Assembly: GCA_019310385.1 (NCBI GenBank)
Contig: JAFDEK010000075.1
Coordinates: 1-32,234, forward strand
From: Deltaproteobacteria bacterium
Lineage (GTDB): Bacteria > Myxococcota_A > UBA9160 > UBA4427
Reading direction: 5' to 3'
DNA length: 32,234 bases
In this document: positions 24,912 through 32,234 of the stretch, in pieces
How positions within the stretch are numbered: position 1 is the stretch's first letter
Layout: each line of letters begins with the position of its first letter
The notes under the pieces: generated by a model
What the model was told of the DNA's origin: nothing
What the model saw: only the letters and a program-made list of their open reading frames with translations
Databases searched by the model: none
Made by a program: the position numbers and the translations under genes

Positions 24912-27900
24912 TTTCCCGCATCATCGAAGCGAGCGTCCACAACCGGCTCTTCGTCCTCATCGCGGCCACCATGCTCGCGGCCGCGGGCACCTGGGCCATG
25001 CGGACCATGCCCGTCGATGCCATCCCCGACCTCTCGGACGTCCAGGTAATCGTCTACACCGAGTATCCGGGTCAGGCGCCCCAGGTCGTCGAAGACCAGG
25101 TCACCTACCCCCTCTCCACCGCGATGCTCTCGGTCCCCTACGCAACGGTGGTGCGGGGCTACTCCTTCTTCGGCTTCTCCATGGTGTACATCATCTTCGA
25201 GGACGGGACGGACCTCTACTGGGCCCGCTCCCGGGTGCTCGAATACCTGAACTACGTCGGCGGTCGATTGCCCGATGGCGTCTCTCCCCAGCTCGGGCCC
25301 GACGCGACAGGAGTGGGCTGGATCTACCAGTACAGCCTGACCGATTTCAGCCCGCGCTCGCGGGTCCTTCGCGCCAACCTCGACGCGGACGGCTCGGGGA
25401 CCGTCGAAGCCAGAGAGCTACCCGAACCTCTTGCGCACAGCCTCGTCGGCAGCCGCACGCGCTGCACTCTCCGCGTGCTTGGCTCGTGCCTGCGGGAAGA
25501 GAGCGAGGGCGGAAGCGAGCTTGCGGTCTACTCGCACGCGCAGCTGAAGGAGCTCTTCGCCACGCCGAGTCCCCCGGCCACTCGAACCCTCGAGACCTTC
25601 CAGCAAGACTCGTTGACCTTTCTCGTCGACGGCTTCGACCGGGATCTCGACAGCCGGATCTCTGCGGCCGAGCTGCTGCGCGCCGCGAACTTCATGGGGA
25701 TCGATCTCGCCGAGCTCCGCTCGCTGCAGGACTGGTATCTCCGCTACGACCTCATGAGCCAGCAGGGCGTGTCGGAGGTCGCCTCGGTGGGCGGCTTCGT
25801 CCGGCAGTACCAGGTCGAAGTCGATCCGGAAAAGCTGCGTGCCTTTGGCGTGACGATCCCCGAGATCCGCGACGCCATTCGACGCGCCAACGTCGAAACC
25901 GGCGGTCGCCTCATCGAGATGGCCGAGACCGAGTTCATGGTGCGCGGACAGGGCTACATCGAGTCCGTCGACGATCTGGAGACCATCCCCATCGGCCTCG
26001 ACACCGAGAAACACACACCGATCCTGCTACGTCAGGTGGCGCGCATCCAGATCGGCCCCGAGGTGCGCCGGGGCCTCGTCGACATGAACGGCGAGGGCGA
26101 AGTCGTCAGCGGCATCGTGCTCGTGCGCTTCGGCGGCAACGCCCTCGAAGTGATCGAGCGCGTCGAAGACCGCCTCGCGGAGCTGAAGCGCGGACTGCCC
26201 GAAGGCGTCGAGATCCACGTCTCCTACGATCGTTCCCGACTCATCCGGCGCGCCATCGCGACCCTACGCGACAAGCTGAGCCAGGAGATGGTGGTCGTCG
26301 CCCTCGTCTGCGCGCTCTTCCTGCTCCACTTCCGCTCCTCCCTGGTCGCCATCTTCGCCCTGCCCCTGGGCGTCCTCAGCGCCTTCATCGCCATGCGGCT
26401 GCTGGGCGTGAGCGCGAACATCATGAGCCTGGGCGGGATTGCGATCGCCGTCGGCGTGATGGTGGACGCCGCGATCGTCATGGTGGAGAACCTCCACAAG
26501 CACCGCGCCGAGCGGCCCGAGGCCGAGCAGCTCACTCTCGTCATCGACTCCGCCCGGGAGGTCGGCCCCGCCCTCTTCTTCTCCCTGCTGATCGTCACGG
26601 TCTCCTTCCTTCCGGTGTTCAGCCTCGAGCAACAGGAGGGGCGCCTCTTCACCCCCCTGGCCTACACGAAGACCTTCGCCATGGCGGCCTCGGCGCTGCT
26701 CGCCATCACCGTCATCCCGGTGCTGATGTTCTATCTCGTGCGTGGACGGATACGGCCCGAGCGCGACAACCCGCTCTCTCGCTTCCTGATCGCCGGCTTC
26801 CGCCCGATCAACCGCATGGCCCTCGCCTACCCCAGGACGCTCCTGCTGCTCTGCGGTGTCGTGGTGCTCGCGACGGCATGGCCCCTGAGCCGCCTGGGCA
26901 GCGAGTTCATGCCGCCCCTCGACGAGGGTGACTTGCTCTACATGCCCACGACGCCTCCCGGCATCTCCATCACCAAGGCCCGTGAGCTCCTGCAGCAGAC
27001 CGATCGCATCATCACCCACCATCCCCAGGTGGCCCACGTCCTGGGGAAGGTGGGCCGCGCCGAGACCGCGACGGACCCGGCTCCCCTCACCATGATCGAG
27101 ACCACCATCATCTTGAAGCCGCGGGAGGAGTGGCCGGGGGGGAAGAGGATCGAGGACGTGATCCGCGAGCTGGACGCCATGGTGCAGTTCCCGGGCGTGA
27201 CCAACGCCTGGACGATGCCCATCAAGACCCGCATCGACATGCTCGCGACCGGAATCAAGACCCCCATCGGAATCAAGCTGCTGGGAGACGATCTGGAGGT
27301 CCTGTCGGCGGTGGGCGAGCGCATCGAAGCGGTACTCGACCCGCTCCCCGGAACTGCTTCGGTGTACTCGGAGCGGGTGGTGGGAGGCAACTTCGTCGAC
27401 ATTCGCGTCCGGCGCGAAGAGGCCGCGCGCTACGGCCTCAACGTCGCCGACGTGCAGGCGGTGATCGCCTCGGCCATCGGCGGCATGAACGTGACCGAGA
27501 CCGTGGAGGGGCTCGAGCGCTACCCCGTGAACCTGCGCTTTCCCCGGGAGCTGCGCAGCGACCTCGAATCGCTGGCACGAGTCGCCGTTTCCACTCCCCT
27601 GGGCCACACGGTGCCTCTCGCCCAGGTGGCCGACATCCGGACGAGCAAGGCTCCTCCCTCGATCAAGAGCGAGAACGCGCGCCGGTCAGCCTGGATCTAC
27701 GTGGACCTCAGCACGAGGGACATCGGTGGCTATGTCGAGCGGGCCCGCAAAGCCCTGGATACGCAGCTCAGCCTGCCGCCCGGCGTCACCCTGGTCTGGT
27801 CGGGGCAGTACGAGTACATGGAGCGCGCGAACCGACGCCTCCGCGTCGTGGTGCCGCTGACCCTGGGCATCATCTTCCTGCTCCTCTACGCCCACTTCCG

Positions 27901-28381
27901 CCGGATCGGTGAGAGCCTGATGGTGCTGCTGGGGACCATGCTCTTCGCCCCCGTCGGCGGCTTCTGGCTCATGTATGCGCTCGACTACAACCGCTCCATC
28001 GCGGCCGGCGTAGGCTTCATCGCGCTGGCGGGGCTGGCTGCGGAGACCGGTGTCGTGATGTTGGTCTACCTCGAGCAGAGCTACGCGCGCCGTGTGCGAG
28101 AGGGTCGCATGGCGAGCTACGCGGACCTGAAGGCCGCTGTGGCGGAAGGCGCCGTCGAGCGCGTCCGGCCGCTCCTGATGACGGTGGCGACGACGCTCAT
28201 CGGCCTGCTGCCCATCATGTTTGGCAGCGAGACGGGCACGCGCGTAATGAAGCGCATCGCCGCGCCCATGGTCGGCGGTCTCGTCTCCTCCGCGATCCTC
28301 ACCCTCGTCGTGCTGCCGGCGATCTACCTGCTCTGGAAGAGCCGAAGCCTTCCCGGCGCCAGCGCGGCAGACAAAGCCTGA
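24908..28381 (+). CDS. cusA: CusA-type heavy-metal RND efflux pump with EF-hand insertion
   Basis: 1157 aa from GTG 24908 (GTGA overlap). It follows CusA throughout: N-terminal helix and porter domain, AVGVMVDAAIVMVEN in the TM4 proton-relay region, ENARRSAWIYVDL and GFIALAGLAAETGVVMLVYLEQ. The three metal-binding methionines of CusA are conserved as Met679 (LYMPTT), Met729 (PLTMIETT) and Met778 (RIDMLATG), supporting Cu(I)/Ag(I) rather than Zn/Co/Ni. Odd feature: residues ~147-265 are an insertion between IYQYSLTD and DLAELRSLQDW, where CusA has only a dozen residues. It holds two canonical EF-hand loops (DADGSGTVEARE 159-170; DRDLDSRISAAE 244-255) and Cys186/Cys194. The ~100 extra residues explain the length over the usual ~1050. 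Confidence 0.94.
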   Translation: MISRIIEASVHNRLFVLIAATMLAAAGTWAMRTMPVDAIPDLSDVQVIVYTEYPGQAPQVVEDQVTYPLSTAMLSVPYATVVRGYSFFGFSMVYIIFEDGTDLYWARSRVLEYLNYVGGRLPDGVSPQLGPDATGVGWIYQYSLTDFSPRSRVLRANLDADGSGTVEARELPEPLAHSLVGSRTRCTLRVLGSCLREESEGGSELAVYSHAQLKELFATPSPPATRTLETFQQDSLTFLVDGFDRDLDSRISAAELLRAANFMGIDLAELRSLQDWYLRYDLMSQQGVSEVASVGGFVRQYQVEVDPEKLRAFGVTIPEIRDAIRRANVETGGRLIEMAETEFMVRGQGYIESVDDLETIPIGLDTEKHTPILLRQVARIQIGPEVRRGLVDMNGEGEVVSGIVLVRFGGNALEVIERVEDRLAELKRGLPEGVEIHVSYDRSRLIRRAIATLRDKLSQEMVVVALVCALFLLHFRSSLVAIFALPLGVLSAFIAMRLLGVSANIMSLGGIAIAVGVMVDAAIVMVENLHKHRAERPEAEQLTLVIDSAREVGPALFFSLLIVTVSFLPVFSLEQQEGRLFTPLAYTKTFAMAASALLAITVIPVLMFYLVRGRIRPERDNPLSRFLIAGFRPINRMALAYPRTLLLLCGVVVLATAWPLSRLGSEFMPPLDEGDLLYMPTTPPGISITKARELLQQTDRIITHHPQVAHVLGKVGRAETATDPAPLTMIETTIILKPREEWPGGKRIEDVIRELDAMVQFPGVTNAWTMPIKTRIDMLATGIKTPIGIKLLGDDLEVLSAVGERIEAVLDPLPGTASVYSERVVGGNFVDIRVRREEAARYGLNVADVQAVIASAIGGMNVTETVEGLERYPVNLRFPRELRSDLESLARVAVSTPLGHTVPLAQVADIRTSKAPPSIKSENARRSAWIYVDLSTRDIGGYVERARKALDTQLSLPPGVTLVWSGQYEYMERANRRLRVVVPLTLGIIFLLLYAHFRRIGESLMVLLGTMLFAPVGGFWLMYALDYNRSIAAGVGFIALAGLAAETGVVMLVYLEQSYARRVREGRMASYADLKAAVAEGAVERVRPLLMTVATTLIGLLPIMFGSETGTRVMKRIAAPMVGGLVSSAILTLVVLPAIYLLWKSRSLPGASAADKA
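25346..25702 (+). other. EF-hand-pair insertion inside the pump's periplasmic porter domain
   Basis: Codons 147-265 of the pump gene. Loop 1 has Asp, Asp, Ser, Thr, Glu, Glu at calcium positions 1, 3, 5, 7, 9, 12; loop 2 has Asp, Asp, Asp, Arg, Ser, Glu at the same positions, with the central Gly of loop 2 missing but Ile at position 8. The two loops are 73 residues apart, further than in a tight EF-hand pair. The reading frame is continuous on both sides. Confidence 0.8.
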
Positions 28382-28460
28382 GCGGGGCCGACGAGGCTCC
28401 GCACCCTCACGCCGCCGCGAAAGCAGCATGATCGCGCGTCGGCACGCTGCGCCAGGAGGC

Positions 28461-28793
28461 TCAGCGCCGCCCGCCGCCGTGGTCCTTCGCCGCGGCCGCA
28501 CGATCGCCCTTCCCGCCGGCCCCCTTTCCCTGGGAGGCCCTGGCTCGATCCCCCGCCCGGTCGCGCTGGGTCGTCTTCACTCCCTTCCGGTCCCGATACA
28601 TGTTGTTGCGGTGCGAGGCTCGGTTGCCCGCTCGATAGACGACGATCGTGGCCGTCGGATGCACGATCTCCCGCGGCCATCCCCGGTCCTCGGACTCGTC
28701 AGCCCGGGCAGCCTGACCGGCCCCGCACAGCGCGGCCAGTAGCGCGAGGGCGGCGCGCAGCACAGACCAGCGCCTCGTGGCGGCGCCCCGCAT
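28461..28793 (-). CDS. Small exported basic protein, possibly a remnant of a larger family
   Basis: 110 aa from ATG 28793. A signal peptide (SVLRAALALLAALCGAGQAARA) is followed by DESEDRGWPREIVHPTATIVVY, which resembles the opening of a family of larger exported proteins (GWPR...P...V..YQPQ). The sequence then jumps to NNMYRDRKGVKTTQRDR, similar to the far C-terminal 'NNxYxDxxGxVxRR' end of that same family, and finishes in a Gly/Lys/Arg tail. The large middle part is missing, so this may be an internally deleted remnant. The family relation is from memory of pattern and is not secure. It faces the pump gene (79 nt gap). Confidence 0.45.
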   Translation of the reverse strand: MRGAATRRWSVLRAALALLAALCGAGQAARADESEDRGWPREIVHPTATIVVYRAGNRASHRNNMYRDRKGVKTTQRDRAGDRARASQGKGAGGKGDRAAAAKDHGGGRR

Positions 28794-29152
28794 CGACGGC
28801 CGGTCTCGACGGGGCCCTTCTTCGCGCCTGTGGCCTTGCTGCGTCGCGTCTGCCGGCCTCTCGTTCTCGCGGCTCTCGTTCTCGCGGCTCTTGTTCTCGC
28901 AGAAACGTGCCCGAAGCCCGCTCATGCCGCCCTCCCCGACGCTCTGGCCGACGGTCTCGCAAACCGGGATCCGGTGTCCAATTCGCCGCGCTCTCGACGT
29001 CGCCCTTCGGCGCAGCGTCCATGGGGTCGCGCGTCGCGCTAGAATGCGCCAAGATCTTGCCGCCCTGCTCTCAGGGCGCTGCCGGAGCCCGAAGATCTGG
29101 CCCCAGCTCGCGATCGGCAGCTTCGCCCCAACACACTCAAGGAGGACACCCC
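28794..29152. other. Intergenic region of 359 nt between divergent small genes
   Basis: Contains the 15-bp repeat at 28858-28902 and, at the right end, the AAGGAGGAC ribosome binding site of the SHOCT lipoprotein. Short frames on both strands are rich in Arg/Ser/Pro and show no family signal. No sigma-70 or sigma-54 promoter match is convincing. Confidence 0.5.
28858..28902. repeat. 15-bp tandem repeat, three copies
   Basis: CTCTCGTTCTCGCGG twice (28858-28872, 28873-28887) and a third copy with two changes (28888-28902). It lies upstream of the small minus-strand gene. On the plus strand it reads as a hydrophobic Leu/Val/Ala run. Confidence 0.85.
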
Positions 29153-29368
29153 ATGCGCCGCCTCGTCACTCTTTCACTGGCACTTCCGCTCCTCTTCGCC
29201 CTCTCCTTCGGCAGCGTCGGCTGCGGCGGCGGCGGCGCAACCGTGAAGCAGAACTCGACTACCCTCGGCCAGCAGCTGGAGGATCTCCACTCCGCCTACG
29301 AGCAGGGGATCATCACCGAGAAGCAGTACGAAAAGAAGAAGAAGGAGCTGCTCAAGAACTACAAGTGA
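29153..29368 (+). CDS. Small SHOCT-domain lipoprotein
   Basis: 71 aa. ATG 29153 has AAGGAGG about 7 nt upstream, so this start is firm. A lipoprotein signal ends at GSVGC (Cys24), followed by a Gly-rich spacer and a ~30-residue SHOCT-like C-terminus: LGQQLEDLHSAYEQGIITEKQYEKKKKELL, read as L-x2-L-x2-L...GIITEKQYE-K3-ELL. SHOCT segments are thought to mediate oligomerisation or binding and often sit at the C-terminus of small envelope proteins. The function is unknown. It lies 82 nt before the GMC oxidoreductase on the same strand. Confidence 0.85.
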   Translation: MRRLVTLSLALPLLFALSFGSVGCGGGGATVKQNSTTLGQQLEDLHSAYEQGIITEKQYEKKKKELLKNYK

Positions 29369-29450
29369 GCCGACCTGCGATCCCGACGAAGCGGCTTGCC
29401 TGCAGGAATCGACCCGCCGGCCTCGCAGGCGACTCGGGAATGGAGCCGGT

Positions 29451-31031
29451 GTGATCCTCGACTTCGACGAGCTCGAGCCCGGCACGGAGATCGCGACAGA
29501 CCTGTGCATCGTCGGCGCCGGGGCCGCGGGAATCGCTCTGGCGCGGGAGCTCGCCGGCGGCCGTCTCGATGTCTGTGTCCTCGAGAGCGGCGGCTTCGAG
29601 GACGACGAAGCGACCCGTGAGCTCGGCCGGGGCGAGATCACCGGCCGTCCCTACCAGCCCCTCGAAGAGACCCGCATGCGGGCCTTCGGGGGCTCCACGA
29701 ACATCTGGCACGGCGCCTGTACGCCCCTGAACGCCCTGGATTTCGAGCGGCGTTCCTGGGTTCCCGACAGCGGCTGGCCCATCACCTTGCAAACCCTGGA
29801 GCCCTACTACCGGCGCGCACAGCAGGTGTGCAGCCTGGGCCCCTACGAGTACGGCGAGGAGTGCTGGCAGCGCGCGGGCCTCGAGCCGCCGGACCTCGAC
29901 CCGCAGAAGCTGGTCGCCCGCTTCTTCCGCTACAGCCGCGAGCCCCGCTTCGGCACGTACTACCGGGAGGAGCTGCGGCGCGCGTCGAACCTTCGCGTCT
30001 TCCTTCACGCCAACGCGACGCGTCTCGTGCCCGACGCGGCGGGCCGCCGGCTCGACCACGTCGAGGTGCGCAGCCTACAGGGCGGGCGCGGCCGTGTGCG
30101 CGCTCGGGCCTTCGTGCTCGCGGCAGGGGGCCTCGAGAACCCGCGACTGCTGCTCGATTCCGCCGCGCGGGAGGCACCGGGCCTCGGCAACCGCAACGAT
30201 CTCGTGGGCCGCTACTTCATGGAGCACACCTACCTGCAGTCCGGCTTCCTGGTGCCGCGCAGCGAGGAAGACGCCCGCCGCCTCTTCCTCCTCATGCAGT
30301 CGGGGTCCTGGACGGTGGGGCCCGGCTTTCGCCTGGCCGAGCCGCTCCAGAAGCAGCAGCGAGTGCTCAACAGCGCCATTCGCCTCGCGGAAGGAACGCA
30401 GCTCGACTCCCGCGCTGTCGTCGCCGCCCTGCGGATCGGCGCTGCAATCCAGCAAGGCACGCTTCCGGAGAGCTTCGGGACCGAGGCCTGGACGGCCCTC
30501 GGCGACATCGACGACGTCTTCCGCGCCGGCTACGGAGCCTGGCGCTATGACGACTGGCACCACGGCGAGCCCAGAGGCCTGGCGGTCTTCGCCCAGACCG
30601 AACAGTCGCCGAACCCCGCCAGCCGCGTCCACCTGCTGCAGGAGCGCGACGCCCTGGGCATGCGACGCATCGCCCTCGACTGGCGCCTCGCCGAGCTCGA
30701 CCGCCGCAGTGTTCGCGTCATGACCGAGCGCTTCGCCGCCGAGTTCGCCCGGCTGGACCTCGGCCGCGTACAGCTTGCGGAGTGGATCCGCGAGGAGGAC
30801 GGCGGCTGGGGAGAGAACATGGGCTTCGGCCACCACCACTGCGGCACCACGCGCATGGCCCACTCGCCCGCCAGCGGAGTCGTAAATCCCGACTGCAGGC
30901 TGCACGAGGTCGAGAACCTCTACCTCGCGGGCAGCTCGGTCTTCCCGACCAACGGCTTCGCGAATCCCACCCTCACCATCGTCGCCCTCGCCCTGCGCCT
31001 CGCGGATCACCTGGGGCGCACGCTCGGCTGA
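29451..31031 (+). CDS. GMC-family FAD-dependent oxidoreductase
   Basis: 526 aa from GTG 29451 with GGAG nearby. N-terminal Rossmann FAD motif DLCIVGAGAAGIALARELAG (quoted in part: GAGAAG, ~23-28), ADP-binding Glu in VLESGG, the GGSTNIWHG loop (~82-90), AAGGLENPRLLL mid-protein, and the C-terminal GMC block GFGHHHCGTTRMA with NLYLAGSSVFPTNGFANPTLTIVALALRLA (~490-519, cited in part as PTNGFANPT). His in GHHHCGT and Asn in TNGFANP are the usual active-site pair. The group oxidises alcohols, sugars or sterols; the substrate is unknown. No signal peptide is seen. A twin-subunit or cytochrome partner is absent from the window. Confidence 0.9.
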   Translation: MILDFDELEPGTEIATDLCIVGAGAAGIALARELAGGRLDVCVLESGGFEDDEATRELGRGEITGRPYQPLEETRMRAFGGSTNIWHGACTPLNALDFERRSWVPDSGWPITLQTLEPYYRRAQQVCSLGPYEYGEECWQRAGLEPPDLDPQKLVARFFRYSREPRFGTYYREELRRASNLRVFLHANATRLVPDAAGRRLDHVEVRSLQGGRGRVRARAFVLAAGGLENPRLLLDSAAREAPGLGNRNDLVGRYFMEHTYLQSGFLVPRSEEDARRLFLLMQSGSWTVGPGFRLAEPLQKQQRVLNSAIRLAEGTQLDSRAVVAALRIGAAIQQGTLPESFGTEAWTALGDIDDVFRAGYGAWRYDDWHHGEPRGLAVFAQTEQSPNPASRVHLLQERDALGMRRIALDWRLAELDRRSVRVMTERFAAEFARLDLGRVQLAEWIREEDGGWGENMGFGHHHCGTTRMAHSPASGVVNPDCRLHEVENLYLAGSSVFPTNGFANPTLTIVALALRLADHLGRTLG

Positions 31032-31047
31032 TGCCCTGCGCACGGAG

Positions 31048-31073
31048 AGGCCGAAGGCCTGCGGCGCCCGCAG
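31048..31073. terminator. Paired hairpins between convergent genes, possible terminator
   Basis: AGGCC-gaa-GGCCT (31048-31060) and CTGCGG-cgc-CCGCAG (31059-31073) overlap in the 61-nt gap between the converging GMC and TMTC-like genes. No T-tract follows on either strand. Confidence 0.3.
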
Positions 31074-31092
31074 CCCTGGCTGGCACCATCGG

Positions 31093-32234
31093 CTAGCGAC
31101 AGGAGCGAGTGCGGATCTCGTCGGAGAGACGTCGGAGGTCGGGGTCGTCGGGATCGAGCTCCCGCGCCTTGTCGATGGCGCGAGTTGCCTCGAGCCGGCG
31201 CCCCCGGTTGCAGGCTTCCCGAGCAATACGAAGGTAGATCCCGTGCTCGTCGCGCTCCAGCAGCTCCCGCGCGACGGGGTCGACGGCGTCCAGCGCGGCG
31301 TCCATCCGGCCCGCCTCCCGGTAGGCCTCGGCCAGGTAGAGGCGGCTCTGGGGATTTCGCGAGTCGACCTCCACCAGCACCCGTAGCGCTCGGATCGCCC
31401 CCGCGTGATCGCCCGCGGCCAGGTATACGCCGCCGAGGGCCTGGTTCACCAGGGCATTGCGCGGCGATGCCATCGACGCACGCTCCCAGAAGGCTACGTC
31501 GTCTTGCCAATGGCGCGCCTGCTGCCGGGTGAGGCCAACGAGCACGCCGCTGACCATCACCACGAGCAGGACGGCGCCCCAGCGGGCGGCGCTCCCCAAT
31601 GGGCCTGGCCGGAAGAGGGGGCGGGCGAGTGCGACGCCGATCAAGAGGTAGAAGGGGATGGTGGGGAGATAGGCGTAGCGGTCCGCCGCGGCCTGCCCTC
31701 CCACCTGGATGATCCCGATCACCGGCGAGAGGGTGACGAGATAGAAGAGCCACACCGCGAGCCAGAGCGGGCGCCCTCGCCACCAGGCGAAGAGGCAGCA
31801 GAGGCTCACGATCGGGACCAGGCCGAGGGGCAGCCAATAGAGGGGCAGGCTCTGCCAGAAGGAGTGATAGCTCTCGAGCGGGGCATAGTAGGTGGAGAGA
31901 TTCGCGGGCCAGAGCATCTTCTCGACGTAGAAGAGCACGCTATTGAAGGCGTTGAGGACGCGGAAGCCCTTCGGCACGTTCTCGAAGCCCGCCACGCCCT
32001 TGCCCTCGGCGAAGCCCTGGGCGAGAACCGCCACCGCGGAGGCCACCACGGTGATCGCTGCGTAGGGCACCTTTTCCAGGAGCAACCTGGCCCACTCGCG
32101 CCGCTCGGCCGCATCGGGCCAACGCCGCGCCCCCTGCGGCAGGCGCTCGAGCGGATAGAGATCGAGGATCAGAAGCAGCACGGGCAGCGTGACCGCCATG
32201 GCCTTCGACATCACGGCGAGGAGGTAGAAGAGAA
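31093..32234 (-). CDS. TMTC-like multi-spanning membrane protein with C-terminal TPRs, 5' end outside window
   Basis: The frame is open through the right edge: residues LFYLLAVMSKAMAVTL run in from upstream, so the GTG at 32214 is internal. About 380 residues are visible. Membrane helices (PVLLLILDLYPL; PYAAITVVASAVAVLAQ; LPLYWLPLGLVPIVSLCCLF; LWLAVWLFYLVTLSPV; IPFYLLIGVALA) carry the family blocks FYVEKMLWPANLSTYYAP and ADRYAYLPTIPFYLL. Then TPR-like repeats follow (ALVNQALGGVYLAAGDHAGAIRAL in part; RLYLAEAYREAGRMDAALDAV) to the end. The layout matches TMTC/DUF1736-type proteins, some of which are O-mannosyltransferases; catalytic residues lie in the missing N-terminal half. It converges on the GMC gene. 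Confidence 0.82.
   Translation of the reverse strand, partial: LFYLLAVMSKAMAVTLPVLLLILDLYPLERLPQGARRWPDAAERREWARLLLEKVPYAAITVVASAVAVLAQGFAEGKGVAGFENVPKGFRVLNAFNSVLFYVEKMLWPANLSTYYAPLESYHSFWQSLPLYWLPLGLVPIVSLCCLFAWWRGRPLWLAVWLFYLVTLSPVIGIIQVGGQAAADRYAYLPTIPFYLLIGVALARPLFRPGPLGSAARWGAVLLVVMVSGVLVGLTRQQARHWQDDVAFWERASMASPRNALVNQALGGVYLAAGDHAGAIRALRVLVEVDSRNPQSRLYLAEAYREAGRMDAALDAVDPVARELLERDEHGIYLRIAREACNRGRRLEATRAIDKARELDPDDPDLRRLSDEIRTRSCR

Noticed and set aside
28830-29042. Plus-strand 70-aa frame that looks like a signal peptide (LVLAALVLAALVLAE...AHA)
   Set aside because: The hydrophobic run is made by the 15-bp repeat, the rest is Arg/Pro/Ser-rich with no family signal, and there is no ribosome binding site.

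Overview
The window is a single high-GC (roughly two-thirds G+C), gene-dense bacterial chromosome segment. It contains no phage genes, plasmid genes or recognisable transposase. The gene content suggests a deltaproteobacterial-grade organism (Myxococcota or a neighbouring phylum). The pointers are a spdEFG1/mtEFG1-type elongation factor G, a TonB2-type energy-transduction operon, an NtrBC-like two-component pair beside a sigma-54 promoter, and frequent GTG and TTG starts. This is inference from protein character; no 16S or marker tree was run.

Layout. Positions 2-289 hold the 3' end of a PDZ-domain gene. Positions 301-2429 (minus) hold a repeat-bearing lipoprotein with TPRs and a DUF1232 protein. 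A 513-nt divergent intergenic region follows. Positions 2943-8034 (plus) hold the operon DUF3450 - large ExbB/TtpC-like - small ExbB - ExbD - TonB - TPR protein, the gene order of the Vibrio TonB2 system. The terminal TPR gene carries an in-frame TGA at codon 386 in place of an expected Gly codon. A small exported protein follows, then two tandem paralogous exported proteins on minus (8479-10365), fusA (10489-12579, minus), and an infA - hexapeptide acyltransferase - formyl-THF-hydrolase-like cluster (12828-14713, minus). Next come tRNA-Ser(CGA), a GGDEF-EAL protein, a sulfatase-like protein on minus, and a histidine kinase with a sigma-54 response regulator whose gene is broken.

Positions 21599-24911 and beyond form the most unusual area. 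The response regulator has lost the FGHxxGAFTGA segment and its reading frame. It is followed by a nested palindromic repeat cluster, a run of G-tracts matching the quadruplex pattern, and a textbook -24/-12 sigma-54 promoter. That promoter sits directly in front of a CusCBA-type copper/silver RND efflux operon (outer-membrane factor, adaptor with metal-binding modules at both ends, pump). The pump carries a ~119-residue insertion with two canonical EF-hand loops, in a place where CusA proteins normally have only a short linker.

The right end holds a possible remnant of an exported protein, a SHOCT lipoprotein, a GMC oxidoreductase, and the 3' part of a TMTC-like membrane/TPR protein that runs off the window.

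How the genes work together. The TonB operon would energise outer-membrane import. The Cus operon would export Cu(I)/Ag(I) from periplasm or cytoplasm. The adjacent NtrBC-like pair is the obvious candidate regulator of the Cus promoter, but as sequenced the activator could not contact sigma-54. The infA, fusA and tRNA-Ser genes are core translation functions, so this is chromosomal backbone with local decay and repeat insertion rather than an island.
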